Below are positions 7,842-15,978 of a stretch of DNA of 30,629 bases, piece after piece. Source of the DNA: Dehalococcoidia bacterium (lineage in GTDB: Bacteria > Chloroflexota > Dehalococcoidia > Dehalococcoidales > RBG-16-60-22). The position numbers and the translations under genes were made by a program. How positions within the stretch are numbered: the stretch's first letter is position 1; the number at the start of each line of letters is the position of its first letter. The stretch spans positions 1 to 30,629 of the forward strand of contig JAUWLN010000002.1 of NCBI GenBank assembly GCA_030613665.1. The letters run 5' to 3'. The notes under the pieces are model-generated. The model was not told the origin of the DNA. It did no database searches and saw nothing but the letters and a program-made list of their open reading frames with translations.

Positions 7842-9122
7842 ATGAGAATTCAAAGATGTAAAGGTACCCGGGACCTGTCCCCTGATGAGATGACGCGGTT
7901 CCGTTTCATTGAAGAAGCCTTCCGGGAGCGATGTCTCCGGTGGGGGTATCAGGAGGTGCGCACGCCGACCATCGAGTCCCTCCCCCTTTTTACCTCCGCC
8001 GGCACGCTTACGCCGAGTATGCTGGGAAAGGTGTATTCCTTCCACGACTGGGACGGATGGAGCGGTGAGAGGGTGGTGCTGCGGCCTGACGGTACCATTC
8101 CCATTGCCCGGCTCTATATTGATACCATGGCCGGTAAAGGGCTGGCCAGGCTATCTTACGTGACCAACACCTTTATTTTTGAAGAGACGGGCAAGAAAGC
8201 GCGGGAAAGATGGCAGTGTGGCACCGAACTTATCGGTGTGAATACGACGGCCAGTGATGCCGAGCTTATCGTTCTGGCTCTGGAGATTCTGAATAATCTG
8301 AAGCTGAAAAACGTGACGCTCAGGCTGTCCCATGCCGGCCTGATTAAAGCGCTGCTGGAAAGGCTCGGGCTGAACCCTGAGGAGCAGGCGAAGATTTTCG
8401 ACCGGATTCTCGATGGAGATACCAAGGCGCTGGCTGGACTGGGAGCCGACAGGCCGGAGCTGTCCGGCGTTCTGTTTCCTCTGCTCAGCCTGAAAGGGCA
8501 CTCATCCGGCTTTCTGAAGAACCTGAAAGCGATTTCGGCGCGGAACCTGCCGGAATTCGAGCCATACCTGAAAAATTTTATCAACATTGTCGATATACTG
8601 GAAAATCTTGGCTACAAATACCAGATAGACATCGCCTCTGGCGCCGGCTTTGAATATTACACCGGCATCATTTTCCAGCTTTACAGCGGTCGGGAAAAGA
8701 TAGGCGGTGGTGGACGGTATGACGCCCTGATTCCGGCGATGGGCGGCGATGACGTCCCCGCATCGGGCTTTGCTCTCTACATAGACCGCCTTATGGACTT
8801 GATAGAACCGGCGACGTTGCGGCAGCCCGTCGGGCAATCAGTGCTGGTGGGATCGGAAGATGATGTGGGGATTAATGAGGCGTTCAGCATCGCCAGCCGC
8901 CTCCGCGACGCCGGATACACGGTCGAGATTGACCTTGGCAACAGAGAGCCGGCGGATACGCGCTGGTTGCTGTCCATTCAGGGCAAATCGCCAAAATACA
9001 GGCTGCGGGATACAGTTGAGTCGAGCCAGACGGAAGCACAGACCGCTGATGAAATCCTGGCCATAATAGAGGAAAAGAGTGGAAATCAAGATAGCCCTGC
9101 CCAAAGGGCGACTTCTAAGTAA
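7842..9122 (+). CDS. hisZ: ATP phosphoribosyltransferase regulatory subunit HisZ
   Basis: A 426-aa paralogue of the histidyl-tRNA synthetase catalytic core. KGTRDLSPDE (7-16) is motif 1-like, VLRPDGTIPIARL (79-91) and ERWQCGTELIGV (121-132) correspond to motif 2, and FEYYTGIIFQLYSG with GGGGRYDALIP corresponds to the HisRS histidine-binding signature. GFEYYTG replaces the LDYYTG expected in true HisRS, and the C-terminal anticodon-like region is degenerate. Placement directly before a short-form-type hisG makes HisZ the best call: it activates HisG and mediates histidine feedback. Its 3' end overlaps hisG by 44 bp, implying coupled synthesis of the two subunits. A true HisRS is the less likely alternative. 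Confidence 0.88.
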   Translation: MRIQRCKGTRDLSPDEMTRFRFIEEAFRERCLRWGYQEVRTPTIESLPLFTSAGTLTPSMLGKVYSFHDWDGWSGERVVLRPDGTIPIARLYIDTMAGKGLARLSYVTNTFIFEETGKKARERWQCGTELIGVNTTASDAELIVLALEILNNLKLKNVTLRLSHAGLIKALLERLGLNPEEQAKIFDRILDGDTKALAGLGADRPELSGVLFPLLSLKGHSSGFLKNLKAISARNLPEFEPYLKNFINIVDILENLGYKYQIDIASGAGFEYYTGIIFQLYSGREKIGGGGRYDALIPAMGGDDVPASGFALYIDRLMDLIEPATLRQPVGQSVLVGSEDDVGINEAFSIASRLRDAGYTVEIDLGNREPADTRWLLSIQGKSPKYRLRDTVESSQTEAQTADEILAIIEEKSGNQDSPAQRATSK

Positions 9123-10500
9123 GACCGCCAGCCTGCTGCAGACGGCTGGGTGGGGAATGGACGGTTACCACGAGCAGGCGCGCCTGTATCATCTGAAATC
9201 AAGCGCTTATCCCAATCTCTCCGCGAAAATGTTCCACGAAAGAGATATCCCGATTCAGGTGGCCATTGGCAACTACGACCTGGGGATTTGCGGGCGCGAC
9301 TGGGTAGAGGAGCTGCTGGTGAAATACCCCAGCAGTGCTCTGGTTAAAATCAGGGACCTGGACTACGGGATGGGCAGCCTCTATATGATGGCGGGGCTCG
9401 CTGATATGTCGATGGATGCTCTGCGATGTAAAGCCGGGCGGGGTACCGTCCGTATTGTCAGCGAATATGCCAACCTGGCCGAATCGTTTGCTCTGGAAGA
9501 AAGATTACGTCGGTTCAGCGTCTTCCCGGTATGGGGTGGGGCGGAAGCCTACCCACCGGAGGATGCCGACCTAGCACTCATCAGCGGCCGGAACGATGCT
9601 GAAGGCAACGGTATGGGGATGACACCGGTAGCCAGAGTCCTTGATTTCAGTGCCTACCTCATTGCGAACCGTAATAGCTGGGAAGCCAAGGACCTTGACC
9701 GGGTGGTCGCTTCGATATGTGAAAGCTGTGACCGTCTGCCCGCTGATGAAGGAATTCAAAAAGAACTCGAGATAAAAAAAGAAAGAGCACATACGGTTCA
9801 GAGGACTGAAGACGGGCTTATCAGAATCGCCTTGCCTGATGGCCACCAGCAGGCGCCCATGCTCCAGTTGCTGGAGAAAGCGGGCATTGAGATTGAAGAT
9901 TATCCCTCGCTAACCGGGAATCGACGGCCATATATCGTCAATATCGAAGGCGTCGCCGCCAAGGTGATAAGGCCGCAGGACATGCCGTCGCAGGTGGCCA
10001 ACGGTAATTTCGACCTGGCAATTACGGGAAGGGACTGGCTCACGGACCATCGGTACCAATTTCCCTCCAGCCCGGTGAAAGAACTCCTCGACCTCAAGTC
10101 GGGGAAGGTGCGGCTGGTGGCCGTTGTCAGCCGGAAACTGCCGGTGAATGGTGCCGCTGACCTGAGAAAGTTCATCGAGAAAAGCGCGACGCCGTTTCGG
10201 GTTGCCTCCGAATATGTTAATATTGCCGACAGATATGCCCGGGACAATCAATTTGGCAGGTACCGGGTGATTCCCACCTGGGGTGCCACGGAAGCGTTTC
10301 TGCCGGATGATGCCGACCTGCTCATTGAGAATACCGAGACCGGGGGGACTATCGCGCGGCATAACCTGAAGATTATCGACACTCTTTTTGAATCAACGGC
10401 CTGCATTATCGGCAACACTCGAATGAAAACAGGCTCGGCGAAGGGCGAAAAAGCAAAATTCATTGTCGGGACCATTCGCGCTGCCGTGGAGGATGCGTAA
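9079..10500 (+). CDS. hisG: Tandem-duplicated ATP phosphoribosyltransferase (two fused HisG domains)
   Basis: HisG joins ATP and PRPP in the first step of histidine synthesis. This 473-aa protein contains two complete HisG-like domains (about 1-225 and 246-473) instead of the usual one of about 210. Corresponding pairs include YDLGICGRDW (66-75) and FDLAITGRDW (311-320), VSEYANLAE (127-135) and ASEYVNIAD (376-384), and VWGGAEAYPPEDADL (151-165) and TWGATEAFLPDDADL (400-414). The N-domain keeps ALPKGRL (6-12) but has RNDAE (171-175) where the PRPP loop belongs. The C-domain keeps that loop (ETGGT, 420-424) but has ALPDGH (251-256) instead of ALPKGR. The two halves therefore look complementary. 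The GTG start follows AGAGG (9068-9072) by 6 bases and lies inside hisZ. No HisG_L-type regulatory domain is present, consistent with HisZ dependence. The duplicated architecture is unfamiliar to me. Confidence 0.9.
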   Translation: MEIKIALPKGRLLSKTASLLQTAGWGMDGYHEQARLYHLKSSAYPNLSAKMFHERDIPIQVAIGNYDLGICGRDWVEELLVKYPSSALVKIRDLDYGMGSLYMMAGLADMSMDALRCKAGRGTVRIVSEYANLAESFALEERLRRFSVFPVWGGAEAYPPEDADLALISGRNDAEGNGMGMTPVARVLDFSAYLIANRNSWEAKDLDRVVASICESCDRLPADEGIQKELEIKKERAHTVQRTEDGLIRIALPDGHQQAPMLQLLEKAGIEIEDYPSLTGNRRPYIVNIEGVAAKVIRPQDMPSQVANGNFDLAITGRDWLTDHRYQFPSSPVKELLDLKSGKVRLVAVVSRKLPVNGAADLRKFIEKSATPFRVASEYVNIADRYARDNQFGRYRVIPTWGATEAFLPDDADLLIENTETGGTIARHNLKIIDTLFESTACIIGNTRMKTGSAKGEKAKFIVGTIRAAVEDA

Positions 10501-10501
10501 T

Positions 10502-11821
10502 TTGAGAAAAATCGAAGGGTTTGATGCTGCCCGTAAAGCACTGTCGCGTCTCACGCCGGCGGAATCCTACCCGGTGTCAGCCGCGTTGAAACATAAGCTT
10601 GAGGAGATGTTTGGTACGGCTGACCCGGAACAGGCGGTCAAAGTTATTATCAGCGAGGTGCGCCGGAGGGGAGATGCGGCCATTTTCGATCTGACAGCGA
10701 AGATAGACGGCATTAAGCTGACGGCGCTGGAAGTTCCCAGAGATGAACTTTCAAAAGCTGGTAAAGAAGTTGGCGATGAGCTTATCTCGGCGCTTAAGCT
10801 GGCAGCGGAGCGAGTTAACGCCTTCCATACTGCCCAGAGAGATAATATATGGCACGAGCTGGCCCATGGAGATGTCGGCCAGTTGCTGAGGCCTCTGGAA
10901 CAGGTTGGCATATATGTGCCGGGAGGAACTGCCTCGTATCCTTCAACGGTGTTGATGACGGCGGTGCCGGCCAAAGTGGCGGGAGTGAAAGAAGTGATTC
11001 TGGTCACACCGCCGGGAAAAGATGGCAAAGTACCACCGGCAACGCTGGCCGCCGCCGACATCGTCGGCGTTGACCGGGTTTTCCGAATCGGCGGGGCGCA
11101 GGCGATAGCGGCTCTGGCTTACGGCACGGAATCCGTGCCCAGAGTGGACAAGGTCTGCGGGCCGGGCAACATCTTCGTGGTTCTGGCGAAGAAACTGGTT
11201 TATGGAGCGGTGGCTATCGATGGGCTCCAGGGACCCAGCGAGGTGATGATTATCGCCGATGACACGGCGAACCCCGGGTACTGCGCCGCCGACCTTCTGG
11301 CGCAGGCGGAACACGACCCTCTGGCCTCGGCAATACTGGTAACGACCTCGCGCGCACTGGCGGAAGGAATCGACCGGGAATTGAAGAAACAGATAACAGA
11401 CCTGTCACGCCAATCAATAATAGACGAGTCTCTGAAAAAGGGCGTGATTGCGCTTGTTGATAGCCTTGATGAGGCGGTGGAACTGGCTAACTTATATGCA
11501 CCGGAGCACCTCTCCTTGATGGTCAAAGATGCTGATAATCTATTGAAAAAGGTGACCAGTGCTGGCTGTGTGCTCATCGGTGATGCGGCAACCGTAGTGC
11601 TGGGCGACTATATCGCTGGGCCGAGCCATGTCCTGCCCACCGGCGGCACTGCCCGTTTCAGCTCGCCACTTAACATAACAGACTTCCTCAAGTTTATAAA
11701 CACAATCGCTATCGACGAGGCGGGGATGAAAGAGCTGGGCCGGGCGGCGGCATTGCTGGCGAGGGCGGAAGGCCTTGACGCCCACGCCCGGGCGGTGGAA
11801 AAACGTCTGGAACCGGACTAG
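10502..11821 (+). CDS. hisD: Histidinol dehydrogenase
   Basis: About 439 aa. HisD is a zinc- and NAD-dependent enzyme that oxidises L-histidinol to histidine in two steps. Family signatures are GIYVPGGTASYPSTVLM, VCGPGNIFVVLAKKLVYG, GPSEVMIIAD, LLAQAEHDPLASAI, APEHLSLM (containing the catalytic Glu-His pair) and GPSHVLPTGGTARF. The start is ambiguous: I favour TTG at 10502 (LRKIEGFDAARK), 9 bases after GGAGG (10488-10492) and one base after the hisG stop. The in-frame ATG at 10493 abuts GGAGG, and a TTG at 10463 would add a segment lying inside hisG with no ribosome site. It is co-transcribed with hisG. Confidence 0.95.
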   Translation: MRKIEGFDAARKALSRLTPAESYPVSAALKHKLEEMFGTADPEQAVKVIISEVRRRGDAAIFDLTAKIDGIKLTALEVPRDELSKAGKEVGDELISALKLAAERVNAFHTAQRDNIWHELAHGDVGQLLRPLEQVGIYVPGGTASYPSTVLMTAVPAKVAGVKEVILVTPPGKDGKVPPATLAAADIVGVDRVFRIGGAQAIAALAYGTESVPRVDKVCGPGNIFVVLAKKLVYGAVAIDGLQGPSEVMIIADDTANPGYCAADLLAQAEHDPLASAILVTTSRALAEGIDRELKKQITDLSRQSIIDESLKKGVIALVDSLDEAVELANLYAPEHLSLMVKDADNLLKKVTSAGCVLIGDAATVVLGDYIAGPSHVLPTGGTARFSSPLNITDFLKFINTIAIDEAGMKELGRAAALLARAEGLDAHARAVEKRLEPD

Positions 11822-11910
11822 CCTCCAATTTCGCTTCTGACATTTGACATATTGTCATCACTTGTTCAAAATGGTCATAAGGCGGTTCATATTGGATAGA
11901 GGAGAAGAAA

Positions 11911-12615
11911 TTGGCTGATTCGCATGAGATAAATACCAGGAGCTCGCTTTTGAAGGAACTGGAGTCGGAGTTGGACGTCGATATAGTGGGCGTGGCGGCT
12001 CTGGGCGATTGGAAAGGGACCAGGCTGGAGGAGACAACATTACGCCTGCTGCCGCAGGCGAAATCGGTGGTGGTCCTGGCGATGGAGATTTATCCGGAAA
12101 TTCTGGACCTTACCTCTCCGGAAAGAATCACCGGAACAGCCTCGGCAAATGATTTGTATGCCCAGCATGCTAACTACATTAACGGTAGACTCTCCAAGGC
12201 GGCTTATGATGTCGCTAAAACGTTTCGCCAGAGCGGACTAAGGTCGCTGCCGCTTTCGGCTGCCGGCTGTCCTTATGACGCACGATTCCAGGAGGCGGCG
12301 TTCTCTTTCAAGCACGCTGCTGAAGCGGCCGGGCTGGGCAAACTGGGCTGGCATAGCCTGCTGATAACGCCGGATTTTGGGTCGAGAGTAAGGCTTGCCT
12401 GCTGCCTCACCGAGGCTGAGCTTGAATCGACCAGGACGGATTTCAACAACGAATGTGCCAGCTGCGGCATATGCCTAGAGATATGCCCGGCCAAAGCGCT
12501 GTCCGAGCCAGAAACAAGCCAGCCGTACGCCATTAATAAGTACGCCTGCTGTTCTTTTTGCAGCGCTGCCGGCGGCTGTTCGGAATGCATGAAGCACTGT
12601 CCCAGGGGCAGATAA
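11911..12615 (+). CDS. QueG-like (epoxyqueuosine reductase family) double-cluster Fe-S protein
   Basis: A 234-aa soluble protein related to the COG1600/QueG family and to the Fe-S half of reductive dehalogenases. HAAEAAGLGKLGWHSLLITP (135-154) and GSRVRLACCLTE (157-168) resemble the corrinoid-proximal region. Two ferredoxin-type clusters follow: C182, C185, C188 and C192-P, then C213/C214, C217, C223, C226 and C230-P. It is shorter than QueG (usually 300 or more residues), has no Tat signal, and stops right after the second cluster. A TTG start is chosen because GGAG (11901-11904) lies 6 bases before it. It lies between hisD and hisC on the same strand (gaps 89 and 47), yet no step of histidine synthesis calls for such a protein. 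Function unknown; a corrinoid- or flavin-linked reductase is possible. Confidence 0.72.
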   Translation: MADSHEINTRSSLLKELESELDVDIVGVAALGDWKGTRLEETTLRLLPQAKSVVVLAMEIYPEILDLTSPERITGTASANDLYAQHANYINGRLSKAAYDVAKTFRQSGLRSLPLSAAGCPYDARFQEAAFSFKHAAEAAGLGKLGWHSLLITPDFGSRVRLACCLTEAELESTRTDFNNECASCGICLEICPAKALSEPETSQPYAINKYACCSFCSAAGGCSECMKHCPRGR

Positions 12616-12662
12616 CAGGCGATGGATAATTGCGCTTGTTAGCATGAGGAGACAACTCAGAT

Positions 12663-13769
12663 ATGTCATCGGACGATATCGTTAAATTAATCAGGCCGGA
12701 GCTGCAAAGCCTGGGTGGCTATTCAGCACACACCTCGCCGGAGACACTGGCCGGTAAGATTGATGTTCTGGCAGATAAGATAATCAAGCTGGACGCCAAT
12801 GAGAACCCCTACGGCTGTTCTCCGAAGGTATCACGGGCGCTGGCGGAATACCGGAAATGGAACATCTACCCTGACGCGGCACAGGCCAGCCTCCGCCGTC
12901 AGTTGCAGGACTACGTGGGGGTAGATGCCAGTCGCATTGTGGCTGCCTGCGGCAGTGGTGAGCTGCTCGATGATATTTTATGTCTGTTTATCGGGCCCGG
13001 CGACGAGGTCATCAACTGCATCCCCACCTTTGATATGTACCGCACCCGCACAATTATCAGCGGCGCCACGTTGGTCAACGTGCCGAGGGATGAAAACTAT
13101 GCGGTCGATATAAGCGCGGTAAAAGCAGCCATAACCCCGAAGACAAAGCTGATTATCCTGGCCAATCCGAACAGCCCCACCGGCACGGCAACGCCGGAAA
13201 GCGATATTCTGGAGTTACTGGAAACGGGGGCGCCGGTGCTGGTAGATGAAGCCTACTACGAGTTCTACGGCAAGACGGCGGTGACACTGGTCGACCGGTA
13301 TCCGAATCTGATGGTGCTGAGGACCTTCAGCAAGTGGGCCGGGCTGGCCGGGCTGCGGGCGGGGTACGGAATTTTCCCGCCGGAAATCGCCAGCTACCTG
13401 ATTAAAATCAAACTGCCTTATAATGTGAATGTTGCCGCCCTGGTGGCGGTGCGGGAATCGCTGAAGGACGTCGATTACCTGATGGGCAATGTAAAAGCCA
13501 TAATCAACGAACGGGAAAGAATGTTTCGGGAAATCGAGAAAATCGACTGGTTGAAATCATTTCCGTCACAGGCCAACTTCATTCTCTGCTCGGTGCAGAA
13601 AGGCGATGCCGGCGGACTGAAGCAGGGGCTTCAGCAGAAAGGGATACTGGTTCGTTATTTCGACCAGCCGCGGCTGCAGAACTGCATACGTTTCAGCGTG
13701 GGTAAACCGGAAGATACCGATACTCTTATAGAAGCACTCCAAGAACTGGGGGGTAAAACCAATGGCTAA
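12663..13769 (+). CDS. hisC: Histidinol-phosphate aminotransferase
   Basis: A 368-aa class I/II PLP aminotransferase that converts imidazole acetol phosphate and glutamate to histidinol phosphate. LDANENPYGCSPKV (43-55) is the diagnostic N-terminal motif. NPNSPTG (168-174), VDEAYYEF with D195, and TFSKWAGLAGLRAGYG with Schiff-base lysine K224 complete the active site. The ATG has GAGGAG (12646-12651) 11 bases upstream. The 3' end overlaps hisB by 8 bp. The his context distinguishes it from the distant HisC/CobD-like domain encoded at 1318-3237. Confidence 0.95.
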   Translation: MSSDDIVKLIRPELQSLGGYSAHTSPETLAGKIDVLADKIIKLDANENPYGCSPKVSRALAEYRKWNIYPDAAQASLRRQLQDYVGVDASRIVAACGSGELLDDILCLFIGPGDEVINCIPTFDMYRTRTIISGATLVNVPRDENYAVDISAVKAAITPKTKLIILANPNSPTGTATPESDILELLETGAPVLVDEAYYEFYGKTAVTLVDRYPNLMVLRTFSKWAGLAGLRAGYGIFPPEIASYLIKIKLPYNVNVAALVAVRESLKDVDYLMGNVKAIINERERMFREIEKIDWLKSFPSQANFILCSVQKGDAGGLKQGLQQKGILVRYFDQPRLQNCIRFSVGKPEDTDTLIEALQELGGKTNG

Positions 13770-14352
13770 CCGGACGTCTGTAATCAAAAGGGAAACGAAG
13801 GAAACCAAAATCAGCCTGGAGCTCAATCTCGATGGCAGCGGTAAGTGGCAGGTCAGCACCGGCATCGAGATGTTCGACCACTTTTTATCGCAGCTGGCGC
13901 AGCACGGCATATTCGACCTCACCGTCTCCGCTGCCGGCAATGACCAGCACCATGTCGCCGAGGATGTGGCCATATGCCTGGGCAAAGCATTTACCGAGGC
14001 GCTGGGGGAAAAGAGGGGAATCGTGCGCATGGCGGACGCTTCCGTGCCGATGGATGATGCCATGGCTACCGTAGTGCTGGACATAAGTGGTCGCGGCTAC
14101 ACGGTACTCGAACTACCATTCAGCGACAACGATATGCGCGGCTTCTCCACCGACCTTATCCGCCACTTCCTGGAGTCGCTGGCCATTGAGGCCAGAATGA
14201 ACCTCCATGCCCGAATAGTTTATGGTACAAATGACCACCACAAGGCGGAGGCGTTGTTCAAGGCGCTGGGAAGAGCCCTGGACAAGGCGACCAGGATTGA
14301 TGAGCGTATTTGTGGTGAGCTGCCCAGCACCAAGGACCTGCTCGAGCAGTAA
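13762..14352 (+). CDS. hisB: Imidazoleglycerol-phosphate dehydratase
   Basis: A 196-aa monofunctional HisB dehydratase using two manganese ions bound by histidine-rich motifs. FDHFLSQLAQHG (34-45), HHVAEDVAICLGKAF (54-68), VPMDDAM and HHKAEALFKALGRAL near the C-terminus are all present. There is no fused phosphatase domain. It is translationally coupled to hisC through an 8-bp overlap and is the last recognisable his gene. hisH, hisA, hisF and hisI/E are not in the window, so the pathway is split across the genome. Confidence 0.95.
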   Translation: MANRTSVIKRETKETKISLELNLDGSGKWQVSTGIEMFDHFLSQLAQHGIFDLTVSAAGNDQHHVAEDVAICLGKAFTEALGEKRGIVRMADASVPMDDAMATVVLDISGRGYTVLELPFSDNDMRGFSTDLIRHFLESLAIEARMNLHARIVYGTNDHHKAEALFKALGRALDKATRIDERICGELPSTKDLLEQ

Positions 14353-14454
14353 GATGAAGTAATAACCGAGTGTATACTGTGCGGCACGTGCGCCGATAAC
14401 TGCCCCAACGGTGTTATTAAATACTCGTGGCGAAGACCTCAGAGGCAGAGATAA
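14353..14454 (+). pseudogene. Ferredoxin-like 4Fe-4S remnant directly after hisB
   Basis: Immediately after the hisB stop codon and in the same frame, 33 codons without an acceptable start codon encode ECILCGTCADNCPNGVIKY followed by a basic tail and TAA. The CxxCxxCxxxCP spacing is a perfect 4Fe-4S ferredoxin half-motif. Without a start it is most simply the 3' remnant of a ferredoxin-domain gene joined to hisB by a deletion or rearrangement. Translation by readthrough of the hisB TAA is conceivable but not supported. Confidence 0.5.
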
Positions 14455-14478
14455 GAACCTTTCAATTCTCAGTAAGCG

Positions 14479-15261
14479 CTAGTCCACCCGCGCCCCGCCG
14501 TTTATACTGACCGCTTCTCCAGTGATATTACAGGCAACATCGGAGCTCAGAAAGAGCACCACGCTGGCGATATCTTCCGGAACCTGAGGCCTCTTCAGCG
14601 GGATGGTCTCCATTGTTTTTGCCCAGACTTCCTCTCTCGGCAGGCCGGTGCGTGCGGAGCGGGCGTCAAGGATTTTCTCCCACATGTCAGTGCGCAGGAT
14701 GCCGGGGCAGACGGCATTTACGTTGATGTCGTACGGCGCCAGCTCTTTGGCGCTTGCCTGGGTAAAGCCGCTGACGGCGAATTTCGAGGCGGCATAGTGG
14801 GACAGTCCGGGCATGCCTTCTTTGCCGGAGCGGGAGGAGATATTAACGATTTTGCCATACCTGGCAGCCATCATATGAGGCATCACGGCTTTGGTGAGCA
14901 GATACACGCTCTTGGCGTTGATTTCGAGTATCCAGTCCCAGTCTGCTTCTTCAATATCAACGAGCATTATATCCTGAGTAACACCGGCGGCATTTACCAG
15001 TATATCTATCTTGCCGAACTCCTTCATCGCAGTCGCAATGAGATTGTCGACATCTGACTTCCTGGTTACGTCAGTCTTCACGGCGATGACTCTGGCACCG
15101 CTTTTGGCCAGTTTCTCAGCTAGCCCCCGGGCGGCATCGAATAAAATATCGCCGATGACCACGCTGGCCCCTTCTCCGGCAAATCCCTCCACAATACTCC
15201 CGCCGATACCCCTGGCACCACCGGTGACGATGGCTACCTTTCCTTTGAGTCCCAGTTCCAT
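14479..15261 (-). CDS. SDR-family NAD(P)-dependent oxidoreductase (FabG-like)
   Basis: A 260-aa classical short-chain dehydrogenase. The Rossmann nucleotide loop is TGGARGIG (13-20). D38 at the end of the second strand (VVIGDIL) favours NAD over NADP. NAAG (90-93) and catalytic S143, Y156 and K160 (YAASK) are in place, and SINGGARVD is the usual C-terminus. It acts on an unidentified alcohol or ketone. GAGAGGAGAAAAAC precedes the ATG on its strand. The cyclophilin gene lies just upstream on the same strand, 45 bases away. No fatty-acid synthesis genes are nearby, so catabolic use is more likely than FabG proper. Confidence 0.9.
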   Translation of the reverse strand: MELGLKGKVAIVTGGARGIGGSIVEGFAGEGASVVIGDILFDAARGLAEKLAKSGARVIAVKTDVTRKSDVDNLIATAMKEFGKIDILVNAAGVTQDIMLVDIEEADWDWILEINAKSVYLLTKAVMPHMMAARYGKIVNISSRSGKEGMPGLSHYAASKFAVSGFTQASAKELAPYDINVNAVCPGILRTDMWEKILDARSARTGLPREEVWAKTMETIPLKRPQVPEDIASVVLFLSSDVACNITGEAVSINGGARVD

Positions 15262-15306
15262 GTTTTTCTCCTCTCGGTGATGAATTTCATCGCTTCTGTA
15301 TCTGGT

Positions 15307-15777
15307 CTAACTCTCCTCTATGGTTATTCGTACTATAGTATCGCCATTTTTGATTACTTTCAGAACATTCATCCCGAGTTCCACCTGACCGAATACCGTG
15401 TGCTTGCGGTCAAGGTGGGGTTGCGGAGCATAAGTAATGAAAAACTGAGAGCCATTGGTATTGGGGCCGGAATTAGCCATTGATAGCGCCCCGGTGGCAT
15501 GGGCACGTTTGGTAAATTCATCGGCAAATTTGTAACCCGGTCCACCCGTCCCGGTTCCAGTGGGGTCTCCTCCCTGAGCCATAAAGTCAGGGATAACGCG
15601 ATGGAATGTGGTACCATCGTAGAACCCTTCGCGTGCGAGAAATACGAAATTATTCACCGTTACCGGAACATCGCTGGCGAATAGTTCCAGTATCATGCTA
15701 CCTTTCTCTGTTTCGATGGTAGCCGTGTACTGCTTGCTGGTATCAATCGTTATCGGTGGTGGCGTTGAGTAATTCAT
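15307..15777 (-). CDS. Peptidyl-prolyl cis-trans isomerase, cyclophilin type
   Basis: A 156-aa cyclophilin that speeds prolyl bond isomerisation during folding. The active-site residues are R60 (FHRVI), F65, Q68 (FMAQGGD) and F112 (GSQFFIT). The position of the human CypA tryptophan carries His (HLDRKHTVFG), common in bacterial cyclophilins. There is no signal peptide or lipobox, so it should be cytoplasmic. The ATG lacks a strong ribosome site nearby; an AAAGGAG motif about 100 bases upstream opens only a short frame. It lies upstream of and parallel to the SDR gene. Confidence 0.93.
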   Translation of the reverse strand: MNYSTPPPITIDTSKQYTATIETEKGSMILELFASDVPVTVNNFVFLAREGFYDGTTFHRVIPDFMAQGGDPTGTGTGGPGYKFADEFTKRAHATGALSMANSGPNTNGSQFFITYAPQPHLDRKHTVFGQVELGMNVLKVIKNGDTIVRITIEES

Positions 15778-15978
15778 AGGCTTGGTTTTATGCTGGCTTC
15801 GGGCGTATCACACGCGATGTCAATGGAGCCAGCTATTCGGGCAAACTCATGTCTGCACGAATTTTTCTCTCCTTTCTTAAAAATAAATAATCAGTGATAA
15901 CAACACAGGCTATAATATCTTTGTCAGAAGCTATTGTCCGTTGAAATTTCACAACATCTATTCTCGACAGACCATTCG

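Noticed and set aside
7842..9122. Histidyl-tRNA synthetase
   Set aside because: The signature LDYYTG is changed to FEYYTG, the C-terminal region is degenerate, and it overlaps hisG; HisZ fits better.
10463..10501. Upstream TTG start for hisD
   Set aside because: It would place 13 unconserved codons inside hisG without a ribosome site; the TTG at 10502 has GGAGG at 9 bases.
11911..12615. Reductive dehalogenase
   Set aside because: No Tat signal, too short, and no rdhB-like membrane anchor gene next to it; only the Fe-S and neighbouring region is similar.
14350..14454. Programmed readthrough of the hisB stop codon
   Set aside because: HisB is complete at its normal length and there is no recoding signal; a gene remnant is simpler.
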